Below are positions 9,066 through 17,016 of a stretch of 64,000 bases of DNA, piece after piece. This DNA is from Catenulispora yoronensis (lineage in GTDB: Bacteria > Actinomycetota > Actinomycetes > Streptomycetales > Catenulisporaceae). The translations under genes were made by a program, and so were the position numbers. The notes under the pieces were generated by a model. It made no database searches. It was not told the DNA's origin and saw only the letters and a list, made by a program, of their open reading frames with translations. Within the stretch, counting starts at the first letter, position 1; every line of letters starts with the position of its first letter. The DNA is taken from positions 13,842 to 77,841 of the forward strand of contig NZ_BAAAQN010000059.1 in the NCBI RefSeq assembly GCF_039531695.1, written 5' to 3'.

Positions 9066-9303
9066 GCTGCCGGGGAAGGGGTTGGTAGCCGCGATCCGAT
9101 AACGGGTCGGCAACGGCCGCGGCCGGGTCCGGGAACGGTGGGAGACCGACACAAGAAATGGCGCCGCCGGAAACGGGGGCGCCACATTCATCCGTACCGC
9201 GCCGTCAAGGGCGCGGGCCTTGTCGGTGCCCCGGACTACGGTGAGGCACCGAGACAGCCACCGGAACAGTCGGCAGCCAGCGCCGCGGACGACAGGAGGG
9301 GCC

Positions 9304-9648
9304 GTGTACCGCCAAGGAGATGTGTTGATCGTGCCGGTCACGGAGACCGCCGTGCCGGAAGGGGTCCGCGCCGAAGGGCCGCGGCGCCGCGCCCCGCGCG
9401 AGCCGATGATCCTGGCGCTGGGGGAGAGCACCGGCCACGCCCACGCGGTCCTGGCCGCGCAGGACGACGGCCACTTCTACCCGGCGCCGACCGACAGCGA
9501 CCCGGCGTTCCTGTTCCTCCCGCGCGGCGGCAAGGTCGTGCACGAGGAGCACGGCACCATCCCGCTCCCCGAGGGCTGGTTCCGGGTGGTCCGCCAGCGC
9601 GAGTACGAACCGCGCGCGCTGCGCTCGTTCCGGATGGTGGCCGACTGA
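9304..9648 (+). CDS. conserved small protein, partner of DUF6745 gene
   Basis: A 114-residue protein starting at a GTG preceded by GACAGGAGGG. Conserved-looking features are YRQGDVLIVPV, ESTGHAHAV, a hydrophobic stretch FLFLPRGGKV, VHEEHGTIPLPEGWFRVVRQREYEP and a C-terminal VAD. Proteins of this pattern recur next to DUF6745 or LRR genes in actinobacteria and cyanobacteria; I know no function. The all-beta composition and paired His residues suggest a small barrel. Its TGA overlaps the next ATG (ATGA), so the two products are probably made together. Confidence 0.8.
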   Translation: MYRQGDVLIVPVTETAVPEGVRAEGPRRRAPREPMILALGESTGHAHAVLAAQDDGHFYPAPTDSDPAFLFLPRGGKVVHEEHGTIPLPEGWFRVVRQREYEPRALRSFRMVAD

Positions 9649-10847
9649 TGGAGACTCCTGACGTGCCTCGGACGCCCGAGACCCCTGAGATGCCCGAGAC
9701 CCCTGATACACCTGGCACGCCCGGAACCGCCGGAGCCTCCGAGCCGGCGGCCACCGACGCCCGCTACGAGAAGTGCCTGGAGTTGTCCGCAGCCCACCCC
9801 GACCAGCCCGACCTCACCGCGGACGGCGTCGCGGCCATCGCCGCTGCCACCGCCGAGACCTGGCGCGGCATCGCGCTGTCCACCGACTCCGCCGACCGCG
9901 AAGCCGCCGAGGCGGCCGTCCGCGCCCTGTACGCCGAGGCCCTGCCGGCGGTCGGCGACGACCTCGAAATCATCTGGTGCGACTCGCCGCTGGCCGCCGC
10001 CCGCCTGATCCTCGCCGCCGACGGCCGCTTCGGCGCCCCGGCCCGCGACCGGATCCGGGACCGGGCCTGGTCGCTGGGCCGCGCCGAGCTCTCCGAGCGC
10101 TTCGGCCCGCGCGAGTTCGGCCGGGTCTGGCAGGCCGCCTGCGGCGCGCTGGCCCCGCTGCTGTCCGGCCTGATCACCCGGATCTCGGCCGGCGTCGAGG
10201 CGCGGGCCGCCGACGACGCCGAGCGCACCGCCCTGCGCATCGTGCTGACGCACGCGGTCCACGGCCAGTTCGACGCCGCCTGGCTGCCGCTCTACGAGGC
10301 CGCCGGGATGGCCTGCGATCTGGGCCGGATGGCCCGCTCCGGGGGCTGGTGGTGGCCCTTCGAGAAGGCCGTGGTCCTCACCGAGCGCCCGCTCGCGCTG
10401 CGCCTGGACGACCAGGACCGCCTGCACCACGGCGACGGCCCGGCGCTGGCCTACCCGGACGGCTTCGCCCTGCACTACTGGCGCGGCACGGTCCTGGACC
10501 CCGAGTTCGGCGCCCGGCTGGCGGCCACCACCCCGGAGCTGATCCGCGCCGAGGAGAACGCCGAGCAGCGCCGGATGATGGTCGAGCACTACACGCCCGA
10601 GCGCTTCCTCCAGGAGTCCGGCGCCGAGCCGGTGCAGCAGGACGAGGCCGGGAAGCTGTGGCGGATCGAGATGCCGGGCGACGAGTCGATCGTCCTGGTC
10701 GAGGTGGTGAACTCCTCCCCCGAGCCGGACGGCACCTTCAACGTCTACTTCCTGCGCGTCCCGCCGCACACCCGCACCGCCAAGGAAGGCGTGGCCTGGA
10801 CCTTCGGCCTCACCGAGGACGAGTACCGGCCGCTGGCGCAGACCTGA
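9648..10847 (+). CDS. DUF6745-family protein
   Basis: A 399-residue cytoplasmic protein. Residues 1-30 are a Pro/Thr/Glu repeat (ETPEMPETPDTPGTPGT). The rest matches the DUF6745 pattern: helical N-terminal half, then WWWPFEKAVVLTERP, DDQDRLHHGDGPALAYPDGFALHYWRGT, LDPEF, and a closing region (TFNVYFLRVPP...TAKEGVAWTFGL). The function is unknown; such domains often accompany leucine-rich repeats. It is translationally coupled to the 114-residue protein. Its 3' end overlaps the convergent STM4011 gene by 38 bases, placing it beside the STM4011-4015 operon. Confidence 0.82.
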   Translation: METPDVPRTPETPEMPETPDTPGTPGTAGASEPAATDARYEKCLELSAAHPDQPDLTADGVAAIAAATAETWRGIALSTDSADREAAEAAVRALYAEALPAVGDDLEIIWCDSPLAAARLILAADGRFGAPARDRIRDRAWSLGRAELSERFGPREFGRVWQAACGALAPLLSGLITRISAGVEARAADDAERTALRIVLTHAVHGQFDAAWLPLYEAAGMACDLGRMARSGGWWWPFEKAVVLTERPLALRLDDQDRLHHGDGPALAYPDGFALHYWRGTVLDPEFGARLAATTPELIRAEENAEQRRMMVEHYTPERFLQESGAEPVQQDEAGKLWRIEMPGDESIVLVEVVNSSPEPDGTFNVYFLRVPPHTRTAKEGVAWTFGLTEDEYRPLAQT

Positions 10848-11739
10848 TCGTCAGCAGGACGGGGCCCTCGGCGGCCCGAGGGACGTCGGCGGGGATCCGG
10901 GACAGCACCCCGCCGGCGAAGGTCTCGTAGAGTCCCAGCTCCGGCATGTGCACGTAGCCGATGTGGCAGTCGCACTCTGTCAGGGGGCAGAGTCGCGGCC
11001 GCAGCGCCGCGCGGTAGGAGCCGTCGTAGAGATTGCCGAGGCGCTCGCTCGGATCCGTACGCGAAACGAAATGGCAGCGGTACACCTCGCCGTCGCCGTT
11101 GACCGAGACCACCGTCTCCCCCGCGCGGCAGGCGTGGCCGCGGGACGGATGCGCGAACCGCGAGACCGGGAACAGCGGGTCGATCTCGGTCCAGGGAGCG
11201 GCTTCACGATCGCTGTAGGTGTGCCCCTCGGCCGCGTTGACCCAGAGGTAGACGTCCGCCGGTAGCTCGGCCCGCAGGCGTCGCGCCGCGTCCAGATGCT
11301 CGGCGAGCCCGACGATCCCCACGCTGAACCGGACGCCGCGTTCCCTCAGCTCGGTGCACCGCTCCACGAACCGCTCGTACGGGACCTGATCCGGATGGTA
11401 GGTGCACCACAACGCCAACGAGCCGAGGTCGGCCTCGGCCGTCCACGCCGTCCGCGAGCTCAGGTTCGTCTGAATCGCCACTTCGCCGACGTGGTCCAGT
11501 CGGCTGAGCTCGACCATCGCCGTGCGGTACCAGGATCGCGTCAGCCCTTCGCCCCAAGGAGTGAACAGAACATTGATCCGGTCTTCGGCCTGCGCACCCA
11601 CCCACCCGACAAAGCGCTCCAGCGCCTCGCGGTCGGCGCGCAGGGTCTCCGGGGAGTCGCGACGCTTGGCGAAAGGGCAATAGCCGCAGTCGTAGTCACA
11701 GCTCGCCAGCGGGCCGCGATAGAGGATCGACAGTTCCAT
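10810..11739 (-). CDS. STM4011-family radical SAM protein with SPASM/twitch-like domain
   Basis: A 309-residue predicted radical SAM enzyme. C14-x3-C18-x2-C21 (SCDYDCGYC) binds the SAM-cleaving 4Fe-4S cluster. The C-terminal third has C204-x12-G-x4-C222 plus C251, C256 and C258 (CPLTECDC), matching the CX9-15GX4C signature of SPASM/twitch domains that hold auxiliary clusters in peptide- and protein-modifying enzymes. The name comes from the Salmonella STM4011-4015 cluster, whose biochemistry is unknown. The gene is last in the operon, 7 bases after STM4012. Modification of a neighbouring LRR protein is inference. Confidence 0.88.
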   Translation of the reverse strand: MELSILYRGPLASCDYDCGYCPFAKRRDSPETLRADREALERFVGWVGAQAEDRINVLFTPWGEGLTRSWYRTAMVELSRLDHVGEVAIQTNLSSRTAWTAEADLGSLALWCTYHPDQVPYERFVERCTELRERGVRFSVGIVGLAEHLDAARRLRAELPADVYLWVNAAEGHTYSDREAAPWTEIDPLFPVSRFAHPSRGHACRAGETVVSVNGDGEVYRCHFVSRTDPSERLGNLYDGSYRAALRPRLCPLTECDCHIGYVHMPELGLYETFAGGVLSRIPADVPRAAEGPVLLTIRSAPAAGTRPR

Positions 11740-11746
11740 TCGGCGC

Positions 11747-13066
11747 CTACTTCAGGTCGTAGGCACGCATCGCTGCGCGCACCGGCTCGGAGAAGAACAT
11801 CGGTCCTATCGAGTCGGACCAGGCCAAGCCTTCGTCCGAGAGCCGAAGCGGGAGCGAGATCTGTTCGTGGGTAAGAGAATCGCCGTCCAAGAAACCGCGC
11901 TTCCGCAGCAGCTCCAGTTCCACGTGAAACCGGTCGGCGACCTCCCCGTGCTCCAAACCCTCGGCCTGGAGCAACGACTGAATCAGGAACCTTCGAGCCT
12001 GCTCATCGGCATCGAGCCGGTAGCCGACCTCGGCGCGGCCGAAGTCCTCGGTGGCGACGTAGTCGTCGATGATCCCCCGCACCTCCGACGCCGACACCGC
12101 GTAGTCGAAGGAGTAGTGCAGTGACGACGTATAGGAGCGCGCGCCGCAGCCCAAGCCGATCATGCCGTCCGTCTGGCACGCGTAGTCCTCGCCGCCCTCG
12201 ATGACCGGCGCGTCCCGGCGGCGGAACATGCGCATGGAGACCTGCTCGTAGCCGTTCTCCAGCAGGTAGTCGCGGCCGGCGCGATACAGATCCAGCCGCT
12301 GCGCGTCCCAGGCCGCGTCGCGGTCCAGGTTCAGCCGCCCCAGTCCCGTCAACGGCCGCACATACAACGGATACAGATAGATCTCCTCCGGGGACCACCG
12401 CAACGCGGTCGCCAGCGACGACCGCCAGGAGTCCCTCGTCTGACCGTCGATCCCGTAGATCAGGTCGATGTTCAGAATCGGGATCCCGGCCGCGCGGATC
12501 GCGTCCAGCGCCGCGAACACCTCGGACGCCTTCTGGGGACGTACTGCCGACCGGGCCTCGACGTCGTCAAAGCTCTGCACACCCAGGCTCAGCCTGGTCG
12601 TGCCCCGTTCTGCAAGGAGGGCCAGCCGATCGGGAGTAGCCGTGGCGGGCGACGCCTCCACCGACAGCGGAACCGATCCAAAGCCGACGCCCATCACCTT
12701 CGCCGCGATGTCGAACAGCCGCGCCAGCTCATCAGCACTCAGATAAGTAGGAGTTCCGCCGCCGAACGCCGCGTTCGCGAACCGGGGTTCCGGTCCGGAC
12801 TCGTCCAACGCCGTGCGCACCGCGACCGCCTGCCGCTCCAGCGCGTCGAGATACGCAGCGGTCAGTGTCTCCGGAGCCCCAGTACGCGTGAACAGGTTGC
12901 AGAACCCGCACCGCACCTCGCAGAACGGGATGTGCGCATAGAAGGACAAGGCGTCGCGCGACTCGCCCCGCCACACATCGGCCAGCAGCGGCTTCGGATC
13001 GAGCGGCCGGTACGCGGTTTTGTGCGGATACGCGTACACGTACGACTCATAGGGACGCTCCAGCAT
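11747..13066 (-). CDS. STM4012-family HemN-like radical SAM protein
   Basis: A 439-residue HemN-related radical SAM protein. The cluster motif is C49-x3-C53-x2-C56 (FCEVRCGFC), followed by the Gly-rich FGGGTPTYL, LSLGVQSFDD and a HemN_C-like C-terminal region. HemN is coproporphyrinogen dehydrogenase, but this family is a separate clade with no known substrate. The ATG at 13066 overlaps the STM4013 stop as ATGA; the longer reading frame upstream is a shadow of STM4013. Confidence 0.9.
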   Translation of the reverse strand: MLERPYESYVYAYPHKTAYRPLDPKPLLADVWRGESRDALSFYAHIPFCEVRCGFCNLFTRTGAPETLTAAYLDALERQAVAVRTALDESGPEPRFANAAFGGGTPTYLSADELARLFDIAAKVMGVGFGSVPLSVEASPATATPDRLALLAERGTTRLSLGVQSFDDVEARSAVRPQKASEVFAALDAIRAAGIPILNIDLIYGIDGQTRDSWRSSLATALRWSPEEIYLYPLYVRPLTGLGRLNLDRDAAWDAQRLDLYRAGRDYLLENGYEQVSMRMFRRRDAPVIEGGEDYACQTDGMIGLGCGARSYTSSLHYSFDYAVSASEVRGIIDDYVATEDFGRAEVGYRLDADEQARRFLIQSLLQAEGLEHGEVADRFHVELELLRKRGFLDGDSLTHEQISLPLRLSDEGLAWSDSIGPMFFSEPVRAAMRAYDLK

Positions 13067-13929
13067 CAGGCCTCGTATCCCTTCGACAGCACGAAATCCG
13101 CGTACGGCACGGTCCACACGACTTCGTGACCGATGCGATGCCCGACGTGGCCGTCGTCGCCATAGGCGGTGCCGTGGTCGGAGCAGACGATGACGAAGCA
13201 AGGTCGGCGTGCCGCTGCCAGCTCGAACAGCCGCCCGATGTGGCTGTCGACGTAGCGCAGCGCCGCCGCGTGCGACTCCCGCGAGTCACCGGCTTCCCTG
13301 GTAGCACCGTCGAGATAGAACCAGTTCGGCTGATGCAGGGCCGGAACGTTCACGAACAGGAACAGCCGCTGGTCCTCGGGCAGGTTCGCCACCACGCTCT
13401 CGGCCACCTGGACCTGATGCTCGAACGAGTCCGGGTCGGTCACCCCGGTCGCCGCCGACCAGTGCGCCTCGTCGAACATCCCCGGCAGCACCTGCCCGAG
13501 ACGGCTCTCCGGGTTGAAGAACCCCACTCCCCCGACGCACACCGTCCGATACCCGGCGGACCGCAGCCCGGCGATCAGGTCGGGCTCGTCGAAGACCCAC
13601 GTGTCCGACGCCGTGGTCTCACTGCCGCCGAACCGGGCGGCGAACAGCCGGGTGTGCCGGCCCGGCGCGACCGGCGTCGGTAGGAAGCCCGCGAAGAACG
13701 CCGAATGCGCCGCGAACGTGAACGACCCCGGCGTGTGCCGCCGTTCCCAACCGTCCGGCAGCACCCGCGCCAGGTTCGGCAGCCGGCCGGCGGCCAACTC
13801 CTCGACCGCGACGTCATGACGCAGCGTGTCGAGGGTGACGAACAGGAGGTCGTGCGTGCCGACGACGTCGTTCATATTGGTGGTGCTCATAGCGGCCGCG
13901 CTCGCAGCCACGTTCACAGTCCCGGTCAT
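13066..13929 (-). CDS. STM4013/SEN3800-family hydrolase (alkaline phosphatase superfamily)
   Basis: A 287-residue protein with the metal-binding pattern of the sulfatase/phosphodiesterase superfamily: LFVTLDTLRHD near residue 34, FTFAAHSAFFAGFLP (possible Thr nucleophile near 71), and the late CSDHGTAYGDDGHVGHR supplying D250, H251, H260 and H263. It probably hydrolyses a phosphate- or sulfate-type ester; the substrate is unknown. No signal peptide is seen, so it is cytoplasmic. It overlaps both neighbours by 4 bases (ATGA), showing tight co-translation with STM4014 and STM4012. Confidence 0.88.
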   Translation of the reverse strand: MTGTVNVAASAAAMSTTNMNDVVGTHDLLFVTLDTLRHDVAVEELAAGRLPNLARVLPDGWERRHTPGSFTFAAHSAFFAGFLPTPVAPGRHTRLFAARFGGSETTASDTWVFDEPDLIAGLRSAGYRTVCVGGVGFFNPESRLGQVLPGMFDEAHWSAATGVTDPDSFEHQVQVAESVVANLPEDQRLFLFVNVPALHQPNWFYLDGATREAGDSRESHAAALRYVDSHIGRLFELAAARRPCFVIVCSDHGTAYGDDGHVGHRIGHEVVWTVPYADFVLSKGYEA

Positions 13930-14999
13930 GCGAAGCGGCCTATCAGTGCTCGTACCTGTGCGCCGTAGGTGTCGACGCCCTCCCCGACGGTGCCCGGAAG
14001 TCCCATCAGATTCGGCAGCAGGTCGCCGTAGGCGTTGACCTCGCCGATGTAGTCATGGCCGTCGGCGCCGGGCAGGACATCGATCCCCAGGCTGTGCACG
14101 GTCGGGAAACAGGCCGCGGTGGTCTGGGCGTAGTCCAGGATCTTGTGCCAGCGCGGTTCACCGACCAGCGCGCGGAACCGGGCCAGATCGCCGCGCTGAC
14201 CGCCGAGGTGCAGATTGGTCATCGGATGCGCGCTGGTCCGCAGGACCGCGTGGGTGGCGCGACCGCCGACGGTGACGATGCGCAGATCGCAGTCCCGGCC
14301 GTCCTGCTGCACCTTGGCGATCCATTGCTCGGCGTGCAGGCCGTCCGGCGCCAGCGCGGCCAGCAGATCGTCGATGTCGGAGTCGCGCAGATAGGTGCGG
14401 ACGCGCAGCGAGTTGTAGAGCTCGATCCCACGCTCGGTCCGCACCAGTTCGGCCGAGGTGACGGCGCGCCGACGCGAGCCACGCACCGTCAGCGCGACGA
14501 CGCCGGACGCCGAGGAGCCGTGGCGGATCTTGATGAAGGCGCTCTCCGAACCGTCGCTTTCCGCCTCGTCGGGGACCGGAAGGCCGACGTCCAGCAGCAA
14601 GGCGTGGCAGGCCTGTTTGTCGAAGGCCACGGCCACTTCGCGCTGTCGGAACAGAGCGAACGCACCGGCTCCCTCGATGGCCGCCTGAAGCTTCTCCAGC
14701 GCCGTAGTGAAGCCGACGTACCAATCGCGCGAGCCCTCGACCCGATACATGTCGACCGGCTCCGCGGAGCCGCGCAGCAATCGCGCCACCTCGGCGTCCT
14801 CGCCCGGTGAGTCCACCCGGACCACCTCGCCGGGTTCGAAGGCATGGTCACCGCGCAGCACATCGAGCCAGGGCACCGTTCGCGGCTCGGGCAGACCGGC
14901 GGCGCGGACGGCGTCGGCGAACAGCGTCACGCGCCGGTTCTCGGGGTTGCCGACGATCGCGAAGCGCAAGGGAACAGCGGGTTTCACTCGTGATGTCAT
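13926..14999 (-). CDS. STM4014-family ATP-grasp-like protein
   Basis: A 357-residue protein. The N-terminal region (RFAIVGNPENRR) resembles a pre-ATP-grasp fold. Residues about 120-340 look like an ATP-grasp domain: a Lys-containing strand (SAFIKIRHGSSASGVV), DLRIVTVGGRATHAV, and the metal-ligand end YIGEVNAYGD. ATP-grasp enzymes ligate carboxylates to amines or thiols, so peptide-bond or amide formation is possible. ATG 14999 follows the STM4015 stop by 16 bases; the frame extends upstream only as a shadow. Confidence 0.85.
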   Translation of the reverse strand: MTSRVKPAVPLRFAIVGNPENRRVTLFADAVRAAGLPEPRTVPWLDVLRGDHAFEPGEVVRVDSPGEDAEVARLLRGSAEPVDMYRVEGSRDWYVGFTTALEKLQAAIEGAGAFALFRQREVAVAFDKQACHALLLDVGLPVPDEAESDGSESAFIKIRHGSSASGVVALTVRGSRRRAVTSAELVRTERGIELYNSLRVRTYLRDSDIDDLLAALAPDGLHAEQWIAKVQQDGRDCDLRIVTVGGRATHAVLRTSAHPMTNLHLGGQRGDLARFRALVGEPRWHKILDYAQTTAACFPTVHSLGIDVLPGADGHDYIGEVNAYGDLLPNLMGLPGTVGEGVDTYGAQVRALIGRFA

Positions 15000-15015
15000 C
15001 GGTGCGGCCGTCGCC

Positions 15016-16011
15016 TCATTCGCCGACCGCGATGTAGCGGCCCCATTCCGGATCCTGGTGGTCGGACAGGTCGACCTCCACGGTCGGCCAGGCCTGCCGC
15101 AGCCGTTCCCGCATCCCTTCGGACAGGTAGTGGTGGCTGAGGTCCAGCCTCCGCAGGTGGTCGAGCGGCTGGCCGGCCAGCAGCGCCGCCGCGCCCTCGT
15201 CACCGAGGGTGCCGAGCGAGAGGTCCAGGGTCTCCAGCCGGGCCACGACCGGCGCCTGCGCGACCGCGGCGGCGATCTCGTCCTGGAACTCGGCGTCTTT
15301 GAGGCCGAGGTGCCGGAGCTTCGGGAAGCGGCTGCCGTCCAGGAACGACGCGAGATCCTCCAGGGTCCCGTCCCCGCCGTACTCGGGGGAGCCGAGGTAG
15401 ATCTCCAGATGCGTCAGCTCCGGGAAGTCGCACGTCGCGATCGCGCGGATGACGCCCGCGGGCAGGCCGCCCGACTGCATCACCAGCTTGCGCAGCGCGG
15501 CGTGCTTCGTCTCCGGCTCGACCAGCGAATCGTCGTATCCGGCCATCCGCTCGGACTCGCTGATGGCCGCGCCGTCCGCCGTGCCGCGCAGCCAGAGCTC
15601 CTCCAGCTGAGGAAAGGCCGCCAGCACCGGCGTCACAGGTTTCTGAAACAGCCACGACAGCTGCATCTGGTCTTCCACCAGCTCGCTGATGAACAGCGAC
15701 CGCAGCGCCGGCAGCCGGTCCGCGACGGCGGCCAGGTCGCGCGCCACCCGGTCGTTCTCGATGTCGACCGCGTACGTCCACAGGCCGGTGACGAGCGCCC
15801 GCACCCGCGCACCGTCGACGTGGTCCAGGAACGCGTCGAGGAGTTCGGCGAAGTCGCGGTCGTGGTACTCGTCGTCCTCGCCCCGGCAGTCCAGACGCCA
15901 GGCCACCGCGCCCGCCCCGCCCTCCGGCACGGGCACCGCGGCCTCGGGGTCGGCCGGGAAGGTGAGCACCGGCAGGCCCGCGAACTCGGTGATGTGGTCT
16001 TGGAAACTCAT
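15016..16011 (-). CDS. STM4015-family leucine-rich-repeat protein, copy A
   Basis: A 331-residue LRR protein with repeats such as LTHLEIYLG, LRHLGLKD, LETLDLSLGTLGDEGAAALL and LRRLDLSHHYL. It ends in an acidic linker and the tail EWGRYIAVGE, shared with copies B and C. No signal peptide or membrane segment is present. The start is ATG 16011, which aligns with the other copies (FQDHITEFAGL); an in-frame GTG at 16026 overlapping copy B's stop is an alternative. LRR domains bind proteins; the conserved tail makes it a plausible substrate for the radical SAM and ATP-grasp enzymes downstream. Confidence 0.87.
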   Translation of the reverse strand: MSFQDHITEFAGLPVLTFPADPEAAVPVPEGGAGAVAWRLDCRGEDDEYHDRDFAELLDAFLDHVDGARVRALVTGLWTYAVDIENDRVARDLAAVADRLPALRSLFISELVEDQMQLSWLFQKPVTPVLAAFPQLEELWLRGTADGAAISESERMAGYDDSLVEPETKHAALRKLVMQSGGLPAGVIRAIATCDFPELTHLEIYLGSPEYGGDGTLEDLASFLDGSRFPKLRHLGLKDAEFQDEIAAAVAQAPVVARLETLDLSLGTLGDEGAAALLAGQPLDHLRRLDLSHHYLSEGMRERLRQAWPTVEVDLSDHQDPEWGRYIAVGE

Positions 16012-16022
16012 GCGCTGTTCAC

Positions 16023-17009
16023 TCACTCCGCGACCGCGACATAGCGGCCCCATTCGTCGCCGTCGGGTTGGGGTTCGGACAGGTCGATCTCGACACCGGG
16101 CCAGGCCTGCCGCAGCCGCTCCTGCATCTGCGCGGACAGGAAGTGGTGGTGCAGGTCCAGCTTGACCAGGTGGCCCAGCGGCTGCCCGGCCAGCAGCGCG
16201 GCCGCTCCGCCGTCGCCGAGCGCGCCGAGCGACAGGTCCAGGGTCCTGAGTTGCGCGACCACCGGCGCGTGCGCCACCGCCACGGCCAGGTCGTCCTGCA
16301 CCATCGAGTCGCGAAGGCCGAGGTGCCGCAGGTTCGGCAGGCGGTCTCCGGGCAGCAGCCACTCCACGTCGGCCACGGTTCCGGTTCCGCCGTGGCGGGG
16401 TTCGCCGAAATAGAACTCAAGGTGTTCCAGCGCCGGGAACTCGCACGCGCCGACGGCTCGCATCGTCAACGGATCCAGGCCGCCGGACTGGAACACCAGC
16501 GTGCACAAGGTCTCGTGCTTGATCGGGGCCAGCAGGGGCTGTTCCTCCCCGGAGAGCCCGGTGCCGGCGGTGCCGCGGACCCACAGCTGTTCCAGCCCCG
16601 GAAACGCCTCCAGCACCGGCGTGACGGGTTCCAGCGCGAGATAGGCGACGTCGCACTCGTCGCTGGTCAGCTCCGCGACGAACAGCGCCCGCAAGGCCGG
16701 GAGCCGGTCGGCCCGGGCCGCCAGCGTGGCGCCCACCGGCCCGTCGGAGACGTCGATCAGCTCGAAGCCCCAGCGCCCGACGACCAGCGCCGCGACCCGG
16801 GCGGTGTCGACCCGGGCTAGGAAGTCGTCGAGCAGCTCACCGAAGGCCAGTACCGGATCGGCGTCCAGCCCGGAGGCGGCGTCGAGCCGCCAGGCCTGCG
16901 GCCCGTCCCGGTCGGCGCCGGCGGGCAGCGGGAGGCCGGGGCCGGCGGGGAAGTCCAGGATCTCCAACCCGGCGAACTCGGTGAGGTGCGTGGCGAAGCC
17001 GGAACCCAT
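16023..17009 (-). CDS. STM4015-family leucine-rich-repeat protein, copy B
   Basis: A 328-residue paralogue of copies A and C, beginning MGSGFATHLTEFAGLEILDFP. The LRR segments LEHLEFYFG, LRHLGLRD, LRTLDLSLGALGDGGAAALL and LVKLDLHHHFLS align one-to-one with copy A. The C-terminus is DEWGRYVAVAE after a Pro/Asp linker. It starts 7 bases after the stop of copy C. Sequence divergence between copies is concentrated in the N-terminal half, while the last three repeats and the tail are nearly fixed. Confidence 0.87.
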   Translation of the reverse strand: MGSGFATHLTEFAGLEILDFPAGPGLPLPAGADRDGPQAWRLDAASGLDADPVLAFGELLDDFLARVDTARVAALVVGRWGFELIDVSDGPVGATLAARADRLPALRALFVAELTSDECDVAYLALEPVTPVLEAFPGLEQLWVRGTAGTGLSGEEQPLLAPIKHETLCTLVFQSGGLDPLTMRAVGACEFPALEHLEFYFGEPRHGGTGTVADVEWLLPGDRLPNLRHLGLRDSMVQDDLAVAVAHAPVVAQLRTLDLSLGALGDGGAAALLAGQPLGHLVKLDLHHHFLSAQMQERLRQAWPGVEIDLSEPQPDGDEWGRYVAVAE

Positions 17010-17016
17010 GACCGCG

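Noticed and set aside
11747..13066. Coproporphyrinogen dehydrogenase HemN
   Set aside because: HemN-like motifs, but the gene is embedded in the STM4011-4015 operon and belongs to the STM4012 pattern.
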